Positions 37,173-45,230 of a stretch of 64,000 bases of DNA are shown here, in pieces; position 1 is the stretch's first letter, and every line of letters starts with the position of its first letter. The notes under the pieces are model-generated. The model saw only the letters and a program-made list of their open reading frames with translations, searched no databases and was not told the DNA's origin. The position numbers and the translations under genes are program-made. This DNA is from Anaerotignum propionicum (GTDB lineage: Bacteria; Bacillota; Clostridia; Lachnospirales; Anaerotignaceae): contig NZ_JANGAD010000008.1 in the NCBI RefSeq assembly GCF_024461735.1, positions 108,571 to 172,570 of the forward strand, read 5' to 3'.

Positions 37173-37772
37173 TTAGCCTCTCTCCTTTGTCTGAGGTTTT
37201 GTAATTATATCATCAATCAGCCCATAGGCCTTTGCTTCCTCAGCCGTCATAAAATGGTCTCTCTCTGTATCTCTTTCAATTTCTTCAATAGTTCTGCCTG
37301 TATTACTAGCCATAATTTCATTTAATTTCTTTTTGGTACGCAAAATATTTTCAGCATGGATAAAAATATCCGTTGCCTGTCCTCTTGCGCCACCACTAGG
37401 CTGATGAATCATAACCTCTGCATTCGGCAATGCGTATCTTTTGCCCTTTGCACCACCTGACAAAAGAAAAGCTCCCATACTGGCTGCCATACCAATGCAG
37501 ATTGTAGACACATCAGGTTTGATATACTGCATGGTATCGTAAATCGCAAGTCCCGCGGTTACAGAACCGCCTGGGCTGTTGATATAAAGGCTAATGTCCT
37601 TATCGGGGTCTTCCGCAGCCAAAAATAATAGCTGGGCCACAACAAGGCTTGATGTAACATCATTTACCTCTTCCCCCAGAAAAATAACTCTGTCCTTTAA
37701 CAGTCTGGAATAAATATCATAAGAACGCTCTCCCCGGTTTGTCTGTTCCACTACCATAGGCACTAAACTCAT
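37173..37772 (-). CDS. clpP: ATP-dependent Clp protease proteolytic subunit ClpP
   Basis: Serine protease forming the degradation chamber. 199 residues from the ATG at 37772 (GGAGGGA upstream); the ATG at 37793 lacks an RBS. Catalytic Ser98 (GMAASMGAF) and His123 (VMIHQPSGG) are present, with the catalytic Asp in the [10 protein letters not shown] region. Operon order tig, clpP, clpX as in many Firmicutes. Confidence 0.97.
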   Translation of the reverse strand: MSLVPMVVEQTNRGERSYDIYSRLLKDRVIFLGEEVNDVTSSLVVAQLLFLAAEDPDKDISLYINSPGGSVTAGLAIYDTMQYIKPDVSTICIGMAASMGAFLLSGGAKGKRYALPNAEVMIHQPSGGARGQATDIFIHAENILRTKKKLNEIMASNTGRTIEEIERDTERDHFMTAEEAKAYGLIDDIITKPQTKERG

Positions 37773-37828
37773 ATGAACTCCCTCCATTCCCAATTAATTT
37801 ATACCTTTTGAAATACCTATAAAGCTTA

Positions 37829-37855
37829 ATTAGGCACAGTAAAACTGTGCCTAAT
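37829..37855 (-). terminator. Perfect hairpin between tig and clpP
   Basis: A 12-bp perfect stem ATTAGGCACAGT/ACTGTGCCTAAT with a 3-nt loop. The T tract after it on the minus strand is poor, so it may be an attenuator or RNA-processing/stability element that sets tig versus clpPX levels rather than a full terminator. Confidence 0.6.
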
Positions 37856-37863
37856 CGATGGTC

Positions 37864-39165
37864 TTATTCAGCCTTAGGATCTGTTAAAACGGCTGTGTCT
37901 TCGATCAGCTTCATCGCTGCTCTTACAAGCATATCCTGTTCCAGCGCTTCTTTATCCTCTTCTCTAATCATTTCCAGCATTGTTTTTCCATCAATGCCGT
38001 AGCTTTCGCCGTATTTGCAAATTTCAGCTTCCAGCTCTTCTTTAGTAACTGCTAAGCCTTCTTCCTTTGCAATTGCTTCCAGCATCAATCTAGCATCTAC
38101 ACTCTTTACGCTGGTTTCTTTGAAGTTTTCTTTCATTTCATCAGGGGTTGTACCCATATATTGGCAATAAATGTCTAAGGATAAGCCCTGACGAACGATG
38201 TTATCTTCAAAATCCTTCATCATGCTGTTGATTTTATTGTCATACATAACCTGTGGTACTTCCATTTCGCAGTTTGCAACTGCAACATCCAGAAGCTTGT
38301 CGCCCTGAACCTGTCTTGCTTTTTCTTCTTTCTCCTTTGCAAGCTTTTCCAGAATGCTTGCTTTGTATTCATCCAAAGTGGAAAATTCGGAAACATCCTC
38401 TGCAAAAGCATCATCCAATGCAGGCAGTTCTTTCTTTGTAATTCCTTTGATTTCAATAGCAAAAATTGCATCCTTGCCTGCCAAATCAGGAGAGTGATAC
38501 TCTTCTGGGAATTTTACGTCAATATCAAATTTTTCACCCAAAGAGTGACCAACAAGCTTTTCTTCAAAACCGGGGATAAACATTCCACTACCCAATTCCA
38601 AATCATGCTCATCTGCCTTGCCACCCTCAAAAGGTACACCGTCAACAGAGCCTTCATAGCTCATTTTTACAACATCGCCCATTTCTGCTGCTCTGTCTGT
38701 TACTTCAACGGTTCTTGCATTTTTTGCCTGAACCTTTTCCAATTCAGCCATAACTTCTTCATCTGTTACCTCAGATACAACCTTTTCAGCGGAAAGGCCT
38801 TTATACTGACCCAACTTAATTTCAGGTTTAATTGTAACATCAACAATAAATCTTGCACCCTTATCAGAACCGATATATTCAACATCCAAAGATGGTGCGG
38901 AAACTACGTCCAAATTCAGCTCTTTAACAGCTGCCATGTATTCTTCAGGGAAAATATGGTTTACTGCATCTTCATAGAAAAAGCCTTCGCCATACTGTGC
39001 CTCAATCAACTTTCTAGGTACTTTACCCTTTCTAAAACCAGGGAGAGAAATTTGATTTTTATGCTTGTTATAAGCAAAAGCCATACCTTTTTCCAATACT
39101 TCTGCGGTTACTTCAAAAGAAAATTTTACTTCTGTTTTTTCCTTGTTCAACAATGTTGCGTTCAT
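37864..39165 (-). CDS. tig: Trigger factor
   Basis: Ribosome-bound chaperone and peptidyl-prolyl isomerase. 433 residues: N-terminal ribosome-binding domain with the signature SLPGFRKGKVPRKLIE, a FKBP-type PPIase domain (about 160-245, FEGGKADEHDLELGSGMFIPGFE) and a long helical C-terminal chaperone domain. The ATG at 39165 follows AAGGAGGAG; the 24 upstream in-frame codons lack homology. Confidence 0.96.
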   Translation of the reverse strand: MNATLLNKEKTEVKFSFEVTAEVLEKGMAFAYNKHKNQISLPGFRKGKVPRKLIEAQYGEGFFYEDAVNHIFPEEYMAAVKELNLDVVSAPSLDVEYIGSDKGARFIVDVTIKPEIKLGQYKGLSAEKVVSEVTDEEVMAELEKVQAKNARTVEVTDRAAEMGDVVKMSYEGSVDGVPFEGGKADEHDLELGSGMFIPGFEEKLVGHSLGEKFDIDVKFPEEYHSPDLAGKDAIFAIEIKGITKKELPALDDAFAEDVSEFSTLDEYKASILEKLAKEKEEKARQVQGDKLLDVAVANCEMEVPQVMYDNKINSMMKDFEDNIVRQGLSLDIYCQYMGTTPDEMKENFKETSVKSVDARLMLEAIAKEEGLAVTKEELEAEICKYGESYGIDGKTMLEMIREEDKEALEQDMLVRAAMKLIEDTAVLTDPKAE

Positions 39166-39270
39166 GTAGAAGCTCCTCCTTAAAAATCTGTTTCTATGAC
39201 AACTAAATCTTAATTTTATCAAACTGTCGTCATCCAAATGTCAGTCCCTAAAACTGAACAATCAAAGGTT

Positions 39271-39276
39271 ATTATA
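39271..39276 (-). promoter_or_regulatory. Extended -10 element upstream of tig
   Basis: TGATATAAT (TG-N-TATAAT) on the minus strand about 105 bp upstream of the tig start. No good -35 box; extended -10 promoters can work without one. Confidence 0.4.
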
Positions 39277-39343
39277 TCACACGGTATTTTGAAAATCTAC
39301 TGTAAAATATAAAAAAATCCACTGTTTCAGCCAAAAAACCTCC

Positions 39344-39625
39344 CTAAAACACTTCAAATTCTGCGGAAATCATTTCCGCTTCCGTGTTTTGCTCCATAAA
39401 GCGCAGGATATGCTGTATGATGCTGTCTGCCTGTCGTTTTTCGTTGGTTACACAGACAAAACCGATTACAATAATTTTATGATGATCCTGACAGTCCACC
39501 TCGGCAACGGAAACGTTAAATTTATGTCTTGTTTTATCCACAAGACTTTTTACAATCATGCGCTTTTCTTTCAAAGATGTTACCCAATCAGCGTGAAAGG
39601 TTACTTCGCAGCTACCAATAATCAT
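39344..39625 (-). CDS. DUF503 family protein (YlxP-like)
   Basis: Small protein of 93 residues of the DUF503 family, with the typical opening MIIGSCEVTFHADWVTSLKEKR and the SVAEVDCQDHHK segment. Homologues (B. subtilis YlxP) often lie near translation genes; the function is not firmly established. The ATG at 39625 follows AAGGAG at good spacing; the 31 upstream in-frame codons are not part of the family. Confidence 0.88.
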   Translation of the reverse strand: MIIGSCEVTFHADWVTSLKEKRMIVKSLVDKTRHKFNVSVAEVDCQDHHKIIVIGFVCVTNEKRQADSIIQHILRFMEQNTEAEMISAEFEVF

Positions 39626-39783
39626 AATAAGTCTCCTTCTTTCTTTTGTCTCAAAAAGAGCGCTCCGCTCTGCAAGGAAGTTAAAACCTTTGTCAAGGCA
39701 CACTAAGTTTGCAGCCACTCTGTTTGAGGGGGTATAACGAGTATTCTATAAAAATATTATAAAAAAACATGCCCTTCACTCAG

Positions 39784-40680
39784 TTAATCAAAAATACTAA
39801 GCTGAACGGGTTCATTTTTTGCATTTACCATTCGTTCAAGTCTGCTCCTATAATCAAAGGAAATCTGATATTTCTCTTTAAATCTGCCTAACTGTTTATA
39901 CAAAGATCCTCTGTAATCCTTAAGCCCTGCATTCTGATAAAGTAACCTATACTCACCCAATAAATTCGGATATTCCTTCTGCAAAAAATGATAAAAAACC
40001 TGTTTTGTTTCTCCTCTCAAATTCAGCAGCCCTGGCAGCAGATAATCCACATGGGCATCTCTTGCCTGAGAAAAAACAGCATTTAAGTTTTCCTCCCCAT
40101 CTGTAAGGTAAGGCAGCAAAGGCATCATATGCACTGCTGTAGAGGCCTTGGTTTTTCTGAATTCCTGCAACATGGAAAATCGCCTCATGGGGCTTACCCC
40201 TCCGGGCTCCAGTTTTTTTTGCAATGTTTCATTTGCAGTGGTTATGGTAGAAGCGATATTAACATAGGTTTTTCTTGACAATTCATCAAACAAATCGAAA
40301 TCCCTTAGTATTAAATCTGATTTTGTTGAAATTATTATGGGATTATTATATTTAATCATTAAACGCAAAATCTCGGGCATTTGTCTCTCCATAGCCTCGG
40401 CAACCTGATAATTGTCTGTTACACCACCTAGATTAATAACGGCCTTGTCCCATTTGGGACTGCGTAATTGCCGTTCCAATGCCTCAGCAATATTTGTTTT
40501 CACAAATATTGCTTCCGAGAAATCCCCTTTTTCACCCAAATACTTATGGGAATAACGGGCGAAACAATATTTACAGTCATGGGAACAGCCTCTATATACA
40601 TTTAAATCCCAATGATAGGGAAAGCTTCCCTTCACAAAGGTGCAGGCTGTATTGCAAGATATGGGAATGGGTTCCTTCAT
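39784..40680 (-). CDS. SPL-family radical SAM protein
   Basis: 298-residue radical SAM protein with the cluster motif CSHDCKYC (CxxxCxxC) in the context NVYRGCSHDCKYCFARYSHKYLG, typical of the Rv2578c/spore-photoproduct-lyase-like family. True SplB proteins are longer and have a conserved C-terminal cysteine for H-atom transfer, which I do not see here, so repair of spore photoproduct should not be assumed. GGGGGAAG lies before the ATG. Confidence 0.85.
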   Translation of the reverse strand: MKEPIPISCNTACTFVKGSFPYHWDLNVYRGCSHDCKYCFARYSHKYLGEKGDFSEAIFVKTNIAEALERQLRSPKWDKAVINLGGVTDNYQVAEAMERQMPEILRLMIKYNNPIIISTKSDLILRDFDLFDELSRKTYVNIASTITTANETLQKKLEPGGVSPMRRFSMLQEFRKTKASTAVHMMPLLPYLTDGEENLNAVFSQARDAHVDYLLPGLLNLRGETKQVFYHFLQKEYPNLLGEYRLLYQNAGLKDYRGSLYKQLGRFKEKYQISFDYRSRLERMVNAKNEPVQLSIFD

Positions 40681-40802
40681 GCGCTTCCCCCTCTATAACA
40701 AAATAAAATTCATGTCCTTTTTCTGATGCTTTCTTCCTTATATGGTAACACTTTCTGACTAGTTAAGCAAAGAATTCCAAATATTTAAAGAAAATACACA
40801 AT

Positions 40803-40835
40803 AAAAAAATCGGTCTTGAATAATCAAAACCGATT
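40803..40835 (-). terminator. Terminator of tRNA-Gly
   Basis: Stem AATCGGT-TTGA/TCAA-ACCGATT (one mismatch) followed by a T7 run on the minus strand, just after the tRNA 3' end. Confidence 0.85.
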
Positions 40836-40840
40836 CAAAC

Positions 40841-40912
40841 AGCGCGAGACGAGATTCGAACTCGCGACCCTCGCCTTGGCAAGGCGATGCTCTACCACTG
40901 AGCCACTCGCGC
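40841..40912 (-). tRNA. tRNA-Gly (anticodon GCC)
   Basis: A complete cloverleaf on the minus strand: 7-bp acceptor GCGCGAG/CTCGCGC, D-arm GGCTCAGTGGTAGAGC, anticodon loop TTGCCAA giving GCC, and T-arm GGTTCGAAT-like GAGTTCGAATCTC. The 3' CCA is not encoded. Confidence 0.97.
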
Positions 40913-40929
40913 ACACAACTGTAATAGAG

Positions 40930-40958
40930 ATTTTACATTATTTACATATCTTTGTCAA
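40930..40958 (-). promoter_or_regulatory. Promoter of tRNA-Gly
   Basis: TTGACA, 17-bp spacer, TAAAAT on the minus strand, about 18 bp upstream of the tRNA 5' end. Confidence 0.8.
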
Positions 40959-41193
40959 GTAGTAAATTTCGTTCAACACAAAAATATTTAGAATCTATGA
41001 ATTAACCGATCCATCTTTTTATGATATAATGAAACAAAAATCTTAACTTCTTACAATACTCTTGGAAAGCAAAAATGTCTCTTTTACCATTGCGCAATCA
41101 GACATCTGATTTAAAAAGTGAGATTAATGGAAACATCAGTTCTTTGAATATTGTATTCCCTAAATTTTAATACTTATTATAAGGAGGATTTAC

Positions 41194-41877
41194 ATGAAAT
41201 ATGAAATAACAGGCGAAACCTTGCCAGTGGTTATATGCAAGCTTGATGCAGAAGAAACAATGATTACAGAAAAAGGCTCTATGGCATGGATGTCTCCTAA
41301 TATGGTAATGGAAACAAGCACGAACGGTGGAATTGGTAAGGCTTTTGGCAGAATGTTTTCGGGGGAATCTTTTTTCCAGAATAGATACACCGCCAGTCAA
41401 GGCCCAGGGGTAATTGCCTTTGCTTCAAGTTTCCCAGGTAGCATCAAAGCCTTTGAGGTCTCACCCACTCAAGAATATATCTTTCAAAAAAGCGCATTTC
41501 TTGCGGGAGAAGCAAGTGTACAGCTTTCCGTCCATTTTCATAAAAAATTTGGCTCAGGTCTGTTTGGCGGCGAAGGCTTTATCTTACAAAAAGTTTCTGG
41601 CAAAGGTACCGTTTTTGCTGAATTTGATGGACACACTGTGGAATATGATCTTCAGGCAGGACAACAAATTATCATTGACAGCGGTTATCTTGCTGCAATG
41701 AGCACAACCTGCCAGATGGATATTCAGATGGTACCCGGTCTTAAAAATATGCTGTTCGGCGGTGAAGGTCTTTTTAATACAGTGATAACAGGACCCGGAC
41801 ATATATGGCTGCAAACCATGCCTATCAGCTCCGTTGCATCAGCATTAAAACCATTCTTTTCTTTAGACTCCAAATAA
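41194..41877 (+). CDS. AIM24/TIGR00266 family protein
   Basis: 227-residue protein of the AIM24 family, built of repeated beta strands with glycine-rich turns (GSMAWMSPNMVMET, GGEGFILQKVSGKGTVFAE, LQAGQQIIIDSGYLAAM). Members are widespread in bacteria and the function is poorly defined; the mitochondrial relative affects inner-membrane organisation. No signal peptide. AAGGAGGA precedes the ATG. It stands alone between tRNA-Gly and the Asn-Cys-rich secreted protein genes. Confidence 0.88.
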   Translation: MKYEITGETLPVVICKLDAEETMITEKGSMAWMSPNMVMETSTNGGIGKAFGRMFSGESFFQNRYTASQGPGVIAFASSFPGSIKAFEVSPTQEYIFQKSAFLAGEASVQLSVHFHKKFGSGLFGGEGFILQKVSGKGTVFAEFDGHTVEYDLQAGQQIIIDSGYLAAMSTTCQMDIQMVPGLKNMLFGGEGLFNTVITGPGHIWLQTMPISSVASALKPFFSLDSK

Positions 41878-41882
41878 TTTAT

Positions 41883-41932
41883 GAAAAGACCTTATCTTTA
41901 TTAAAATTTAGAGAAAGGTCTTTTCCTTTTTT
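41883..41932 (+). terminator. Terminator of the AIM24-like gene
   Basis: An 11-bp stem GAAAAGACCTT/AAGGTCTTTTC with a loop of about 21 nt and a following T-rich run. Confidence 0.75.
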
Positions 41933-42043
41933 ATCCCCCAATCCCTTAAAATTCAAGGAAAACAGAGATTTTCACCACTTATTTCATAATAAATTACCAT
42001 TTGTTTCCGCTTTTATTCTTAGAAATGCTGTGATACTATGTCC

Positions 42044-42072
42044 TTGTAACAGTTTTGTAACAATTACATAAT
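42044..42072 (+). promoter_or_regulatory. Putative promoter of the Asn-Cys-rich secreted protein operon
   Basis: TTGTAA, 17-bp spacer, CATAAT, about 50 bp upstream of the first start codon. Confidence 0.5.
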
Positions 42073-42124
42073 AATTGAGAAACAACTATTTAAAAACTTT
42101 TCTATCAATAAGGAGGAACTTTAA

Positions 42125-42634
42125 ATGAAAAAATTTAGATTAGCCGCTGCTGTTTCCGTTGCAGTTCTTACCATGTCCGTGCAGGCGATGGCCGCACCTC
42201 TGAACTGTAATATATCTTCCGGTTCCAGCTGCCCAACAAGCAAAGCTTATACAAGTGCAGTAAAAGGTATCCAGACTTCAAACAGCACACAGAATAATTG
42301 TTTTAACTCCACAAATATCAATTCTATTCTTAGCCAGCTGAACTGCAACAACAACGGTTCATCTGTAAAGGGTGCTAACTACGTAAAAGGCACAACAACA
42401 ACAAAAGGCTCTAACTGCACCACTTCAACAAAGGGTTCTAACTGCTATACAAATGCTGCAACAAAAGTGAAAGGTGCAAGCACAAACAATTGCACAACAG
42501 GCTCCAACTGCACAACAGGTTCTAACTGCACAACAACGTCGAAAGCCGTTAAGGGCGCTAGCACAACTGCTTCCAACTGCTTTACCGGTTATAACTGCAC
42601 CGGTTCTAATTGTAATACCGGTTGCAATAACTAA
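42125..42634 (+). CDS. Secreted low-complexity Asn-Cys-rich protein
   Basis: 169-residue protein of unknown function. A classical signal peptide (MKKFRLAAAVSVAVLTM, cleavage near AMA-AP at about residue 24) precedes a mature chain rich in Asn, Ser, Thr, Gly and Cys. I count 13 cysteines, nearly all preceded by Asn, in repeats such as TTGSNC and VKGAS. No catalytic domain. Its first 80 residues are closely paralogous to the N-terminus of the next gene, which adds a CAP domain. The regular Asn-Cys spacing suggests disulfide cross-linking or metal binding at the cell surface (inference). AAGGAGGAA precedes the ATG. Confidence 0.8.
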   Translation: MKKFRLAAAVSVAVLTMSVQAMAAPLNCNISSGSSCPTSKAYTSAVKGIQTSNSTQNNCFNSTNINSILSQLNCNNNGSSVKGANYVKGTTTTKGSNCTTSTKGSNCYTNAATKVKGASTNNCTTGSNCTTGSNCTTTSKAVKGASTTASNCFTGYNCTGSNCNTGCNN

Positions 42635-42662
42635 CTTGTAGATGAAAGAAGGAGGAAATGAA

Positions 42663-43592
42663 ATGAAAAAATTTAGATTAGCTGCCGCTGTTTCTGTTGC
42701 AGTCCTTACCATGTCCGTACAGGCAATGGCTGCACCACTTAACTGTAATATATCATTTGGTTCCAATTGCCCTACTTCAAATGGCACAGTAAAGGGCGCT
42801 CAGAACTTGAACAGCACACAAAATAACTGCTTAAACTCCGTAAATTTAGATTCCATTTTAAGCCAGTTGAACTGCAACAATGGATCATCCGTTAAAGGCA
42901 CTTCAAACTTAAAAGGTGTGGTTATCACAAAAAATGGAATCAATTGCACACCAAACATTAAGTGTACACCTGGTACAAAGGCTACAACAGGCACCAAATG
43001 TAACACTGGTAACACTTGCACAGGGACCAATTGCACAACAGGTTCCAGCAACAACGGCTCCAGCAACAATGGCTCCAGCAATAATGGCTCAAACAACAAC
43101 GGCTCCAGCAACAACGGCTCCAGCAACAACGGCTCCAGCAATAATGGCTCCAGCAATAATGGTTCCAGCAACAACGGCTCCAGCAACAACGGCTCCAGCA
43201 ACAATAGTTCCACTGATACAACTGCAACTGTATCCGCAAATGCTCAAAAAGTAGTTGACCTCGTAAATGCAGAAAGAGCAAAAGCTGGCTTAAGTGCATT
43301 AACAATTGATACAAAAGTAACCGCGGCTGCACAGGTTCGTGCAAAAGAGGTACAAACAAGCTTCTCTCATACAAGACCTGACGGCAGAAGCTGCTTTACT
43401 GCCCTTGACGAAGCAAATGCTTCTTATAGAGGTGCCGGTGAAAATATCGCTCTTGGACAAAAAACACCTGAACAGGTTATGAATGACTGGATGAATTCCG
43501 AAGGTCATAGAGCTAATATCATGAACCCTAACTTTAAGTACATCGGCGTTGGCGTTGACGGCAATGCTTGGACACAGTTATTTACCTACTAA
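42663..43592 (+). CDS. Secreted CAP/SCP-domain protein with Asn-Cys and GSSNN repeats
   Basis: 309-residue secreted protein. Signal peptide and first 80 residues match the preceding gene. A Cys-rich middle (about 85-125) and eleven GSSNN units (about 127-181) act as a linker to a C-terminal CAP (SCP/PR1, YkwD-like) domain of about 125 residues: VVDLVNAERAKAGL, SFSHTRPDGRSCFTAL, GAGENIALG and WMNSEGHRANIMNPNFKYIGVGV. CAP domains in bacteria are secreted and poorly defined biochemically. AAGGAGGAAATGAA sets the ATG at 42663. The 28-bp gap after the first gene implies one operon. Confidence 0.9.
   Translation: MKKFRLAAAVSVAVLTMSVQAMAAPLNCNISFGSNCPTSNGTVKGAQNLNSTQNNCLNSVNLDSILSQLNCNNGSSVKGTSNLKGVVITKNGINCTPNIKCTPGTKATTGTKCNTGNTCTGTNCTTGSSNNGSSNNGSSNNGSNNNGSSNNGSSNNGSSNNGSSNNGSSNNGSSNNGSSNNSSTDTTATVSANAQKVVDLVNAERAKAGLSALTIDTKVTAAAQVRAKEVQTSFSHTRPDGRSCFTALDEANASYRGAGENIALGQKTPEQVMNDWMNSEGHRANIMNPNFKYIGVGVDGNAWTQLFTY
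43041..43205 (+). repeat. Eleven tandem 15-bp coding repeats (GSSNN)
   Basis: Eleven in-frame copies of GGCTCCAGCAACAAC-like 15-mers encode GSSNN (one copy GSNNN). Units differ mainly at synonymous sites. Copy number is likely to vary by slippage, which would change linker length without breaking the frame. Confidence 0.95.
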
Positions 43593-43659
43593 GATTGATA
43601 ATAAGTTGTAACCTGAAAATAAATAGGGTGAACGTGATTCCCTAGTAATATGTTTTCAT

Positions 43660-43700
43660 AAGATTTGCCGTAGAATTTTATTCTACGGCAAATCTTTTAT
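43660..43700 (+). terminator. Terminator of the secreted protein operon
   Basis: A perfect 17-bp stem AAGATTTGCCGTAGAAT/ATTCTACGGCAAATCTT with a 3-nt loop and T-rich tail. It lies between convergent genes. Confidence 0.88.
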
Positions 43701-43774
43701 GTACTCCAATTTATTAATCTTTTAGATGCTTGTACGTCTATTTTTTATGCAGTGGGTTATACGCAAACCCTTTC

Positions 43775-44347
43775 TTAAAGGGTTCCCTTTAATCCAATTT
43801 CTTCTGCTTTTTCTTTCATCCCTTCAATGGTTTCCCGTATCACCTCATCCAAGTCCATACCAAGTACTTCACACCCATTGATAATAACTTCTCTATTTAC
43901 CCCTGCCGCAAAAGACTTATCTTTAAACTTCTTTTTTACAGACTTCACTTCTAAATCCAACACGCTTTTCGATGGGCGCATCAAGCAAAGGGCATTTATT
44001 AGCCCTGTCAGTTCATCAATGGTAAAAAGAACCTTTTCCATCTGACTCTCCGGTTTTACATCTGTACAAATACCATATCCGTGGGATTTCATCGCTCGAA
44101 TATAAACTTCATCTATCCCTTGCTCTCTCATAATTTCTTCAGCTTTGTGACAATGCTCATCTGGATATTTTTCGTAATCCAAATCATGTAATAATCCTAC
44201 AACGCCCCATAACTCCTCATCTTCTCCATTGATTCGGGCAAAATGAGCCATAGCCGCTTCTACTGCCAATGCGTGTTTTCGAAGAGCCGGTGTCTTTGTG
44301 TATTCACATAACAACTCCCACCCTTTTTCTCTTGATAGCTTTTCCAT
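43775..44347 (-). CDS. HD-domain phosphohydrolase-like protein
   Basis: 190-residue cytosolic protein with a metal-dependent HD domain: His25 (LRKHALAVE), the His54-Asp55 doublet (VGLLHDLDYEKYPDEHCHKAEEI region) and His89 (AMKSHGYG) fit the H...HD...H arrangement. The family includes nucleotidases and phosphodiesterases; substrate not predictable. AGGAGG lies upstream of the ATG. Divergent from the XRE-cupin gene. Confidence 0.85.
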   Translation of the reverse strand: MEKLSREKGWELLCEYTKTPALRKHALAVEAAMAHFARINGEDEELWGVVGLLHDLDYEKYPDEHCHKAEEIMREQGIDEVYIRAMKSHGYGICTDVKPESQMEKVLFTIDELTGLINALCLMRPSKSVLDLEVKSVKKKFKDKSFAAGVNREVIINGCEVLGMDLDEVIRETIEGMKEKAEEIGLKGTL

Positions 44348-44449
44348 ATTAAAACCTCCTTTTATCTAATGTCCTTCTATACTTCAAGAGGGATTTTTTA
44401 CGAAATGAACAACATAAAGGGTTTCCCCGGTTTATGCAATCCCTTTTTC

Positions 44450-44478
44450 TTGATTTCTTACTTCTTTTTGATTATAAT
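44450..44478 (+). promoter_or_regulatory. Promoter of the XRE-cupin regulator
   Basis: TTGATT, 17-bp spacer, TATAAT, giving a leader of about 90 nt that contains an inverted repeat. Confidence 0.6.
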
Positions 44479-44512
44479 GGTATATATCTTATTTAACATT
44501 TGCTCGATATAT

Positions 44513-44547
44513 CGAACGAATTGTTTTTTATATCTTACAATCGTTCG
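44513..44547 (+). promoter_or_regulatory. Inverted repeat upstream of the XRE-cupin gene (candidate operator)
   Basis: CGAACGA(A)TTG and CAATCGTTCG form an inverted repeat with a 14-nt centre in the leader, downstream of the predicted promoter. An autoregulatory binding site is plausible but unproven. Confidence 0.45.
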
Positions 44548-44577
44548 TTTTATTTGTCAAGGGAAAAAGGTGAATTT

Positions 44578-45129
44578 ATGGAACTGGGTAAAATTATTGC
44601 ATTTAATCTCAAGGAATTAAGAAATGAACGGAATTTGACACTGGGTCAATTATCAAAAATTTCGGGAATTAGCAAAGCAATGCTTTCAGATATAGAAAAA
44701 GGCGGCAGCAATCCCACAATTAATACAATTTGGAAAATTGCCAATGGCCTTAATGTTCCGTATACAAAATTGATGGAGGGTGTTGAGAAAGAGTCAACCT
44801 TTGTCTCAAGGGAGGATTCTGTAATGCAAACAGGTGAAACAGAACATTATAGGGTATATTGCTATTTTAAAAGCACCCCTGTGCGTAATTTTGAACTCTT
44901 TTATGTAGAATTGGATGCACAATCTTCCAATGCTTCCATCGGGCATTCGGAAAAAGCGCAAGAATATATTTATATCATTCAAGGAGAACTAGACCTTCAT
45001 ACTGAGGCAGGTAACTATACGTTGGTTGAGGGGGATTCTCTGGCTTTTGACTCCTCCATCGGGCATACCTATATCAACCGAAAAAATACCATGCTCTCTT
45101 TTATAGAAATCAATTATTACCCCAATTAA
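44578..45129 (+). CDS. XRE-family regulator with C-terminal cupin
   Basis: 183-residue transcription factor. The N-terminal Cro/C1 helix-turn-helix (about 5-60) contains LTLGQLSKISGISKAMLSDIEKG. The C-terminal cupin (about 105-180) contains the HSEKAQEYIYIIQGELDLHT and YTLVEGDSLAFDSSIGHTYINR strands and probably senses a small ligand. This architecture is common among regulators of amino-acid or polyamine metabolism and transporters. The ATG at 44578 follows AAAAAGGTG; the upstream in-frame ATG is in the leader. Target genes are unknown. Confidence 0.9.
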   Translation: MELGKIIAFNLKELRNERNLTLGQLSKISGISKAMLSDIEKGGSNPTINTIWKIANGLNVPYTKLMEGVEKESTFVSREDSVMQTGETEHYRVYCYFKSTPVRNFELFYVELDAQSSNASIGHSEKAQEYIYIIQGELDLHTEAGNYTLVEGDSLAFDSSIGHTYINRKNTMLSFIEINYYPN

Positions 45130-45159
45130 ACCAAGCCATTTTTCATAGGAAGTACAAAA

Positions 45160-45210
45160 AAAATAGGCGCTGTATCTTCTGATTAATCAGAAGGCACAGC
45201 GCCTTTGTCA
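45160..45210. terminator. Bidirectional terminator between XRE-cupin and the feo operon
   Basis: Long stem AGGCGCTGT..CTTCTGA/TCAGAAG..ACAGCGCCT with a T8-rich run on the minus strand and a shorter T run on the plus strand. Confidence 0.85.
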
Positions 45211-45230
45211 TTTTAAGCTTAAAAATGTAC

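Noticed and set aside
39784..40680. Spore photoproduct lyase SplB
   Set aside because: The radical SAM motif is present but the protein is short for SplB and the C-terminal catalytic Cys region was not seen, so only SPL-family is claimed.
43041..43205. Regular repeats that might suggest a CRISPR array
   Set aside because: Units are 15 bp, contiguous, in frame and without spacers; they are coding repeats.
42800..43213. Minus-strand ORF encoding LLLEP repeats across the GSSNN region
   Set aside because: It is the antisense reading of the 15-bp coding repeat; the plus-strand gene has a signal peptide, RBS and CAP domain.
44369..44620. Hydrophobic 83-codon ORF before the XRE-cupin gene
   Set aside because: It covers the promoter and inverted repeat and runs out of frame into the regulator; no RBS.
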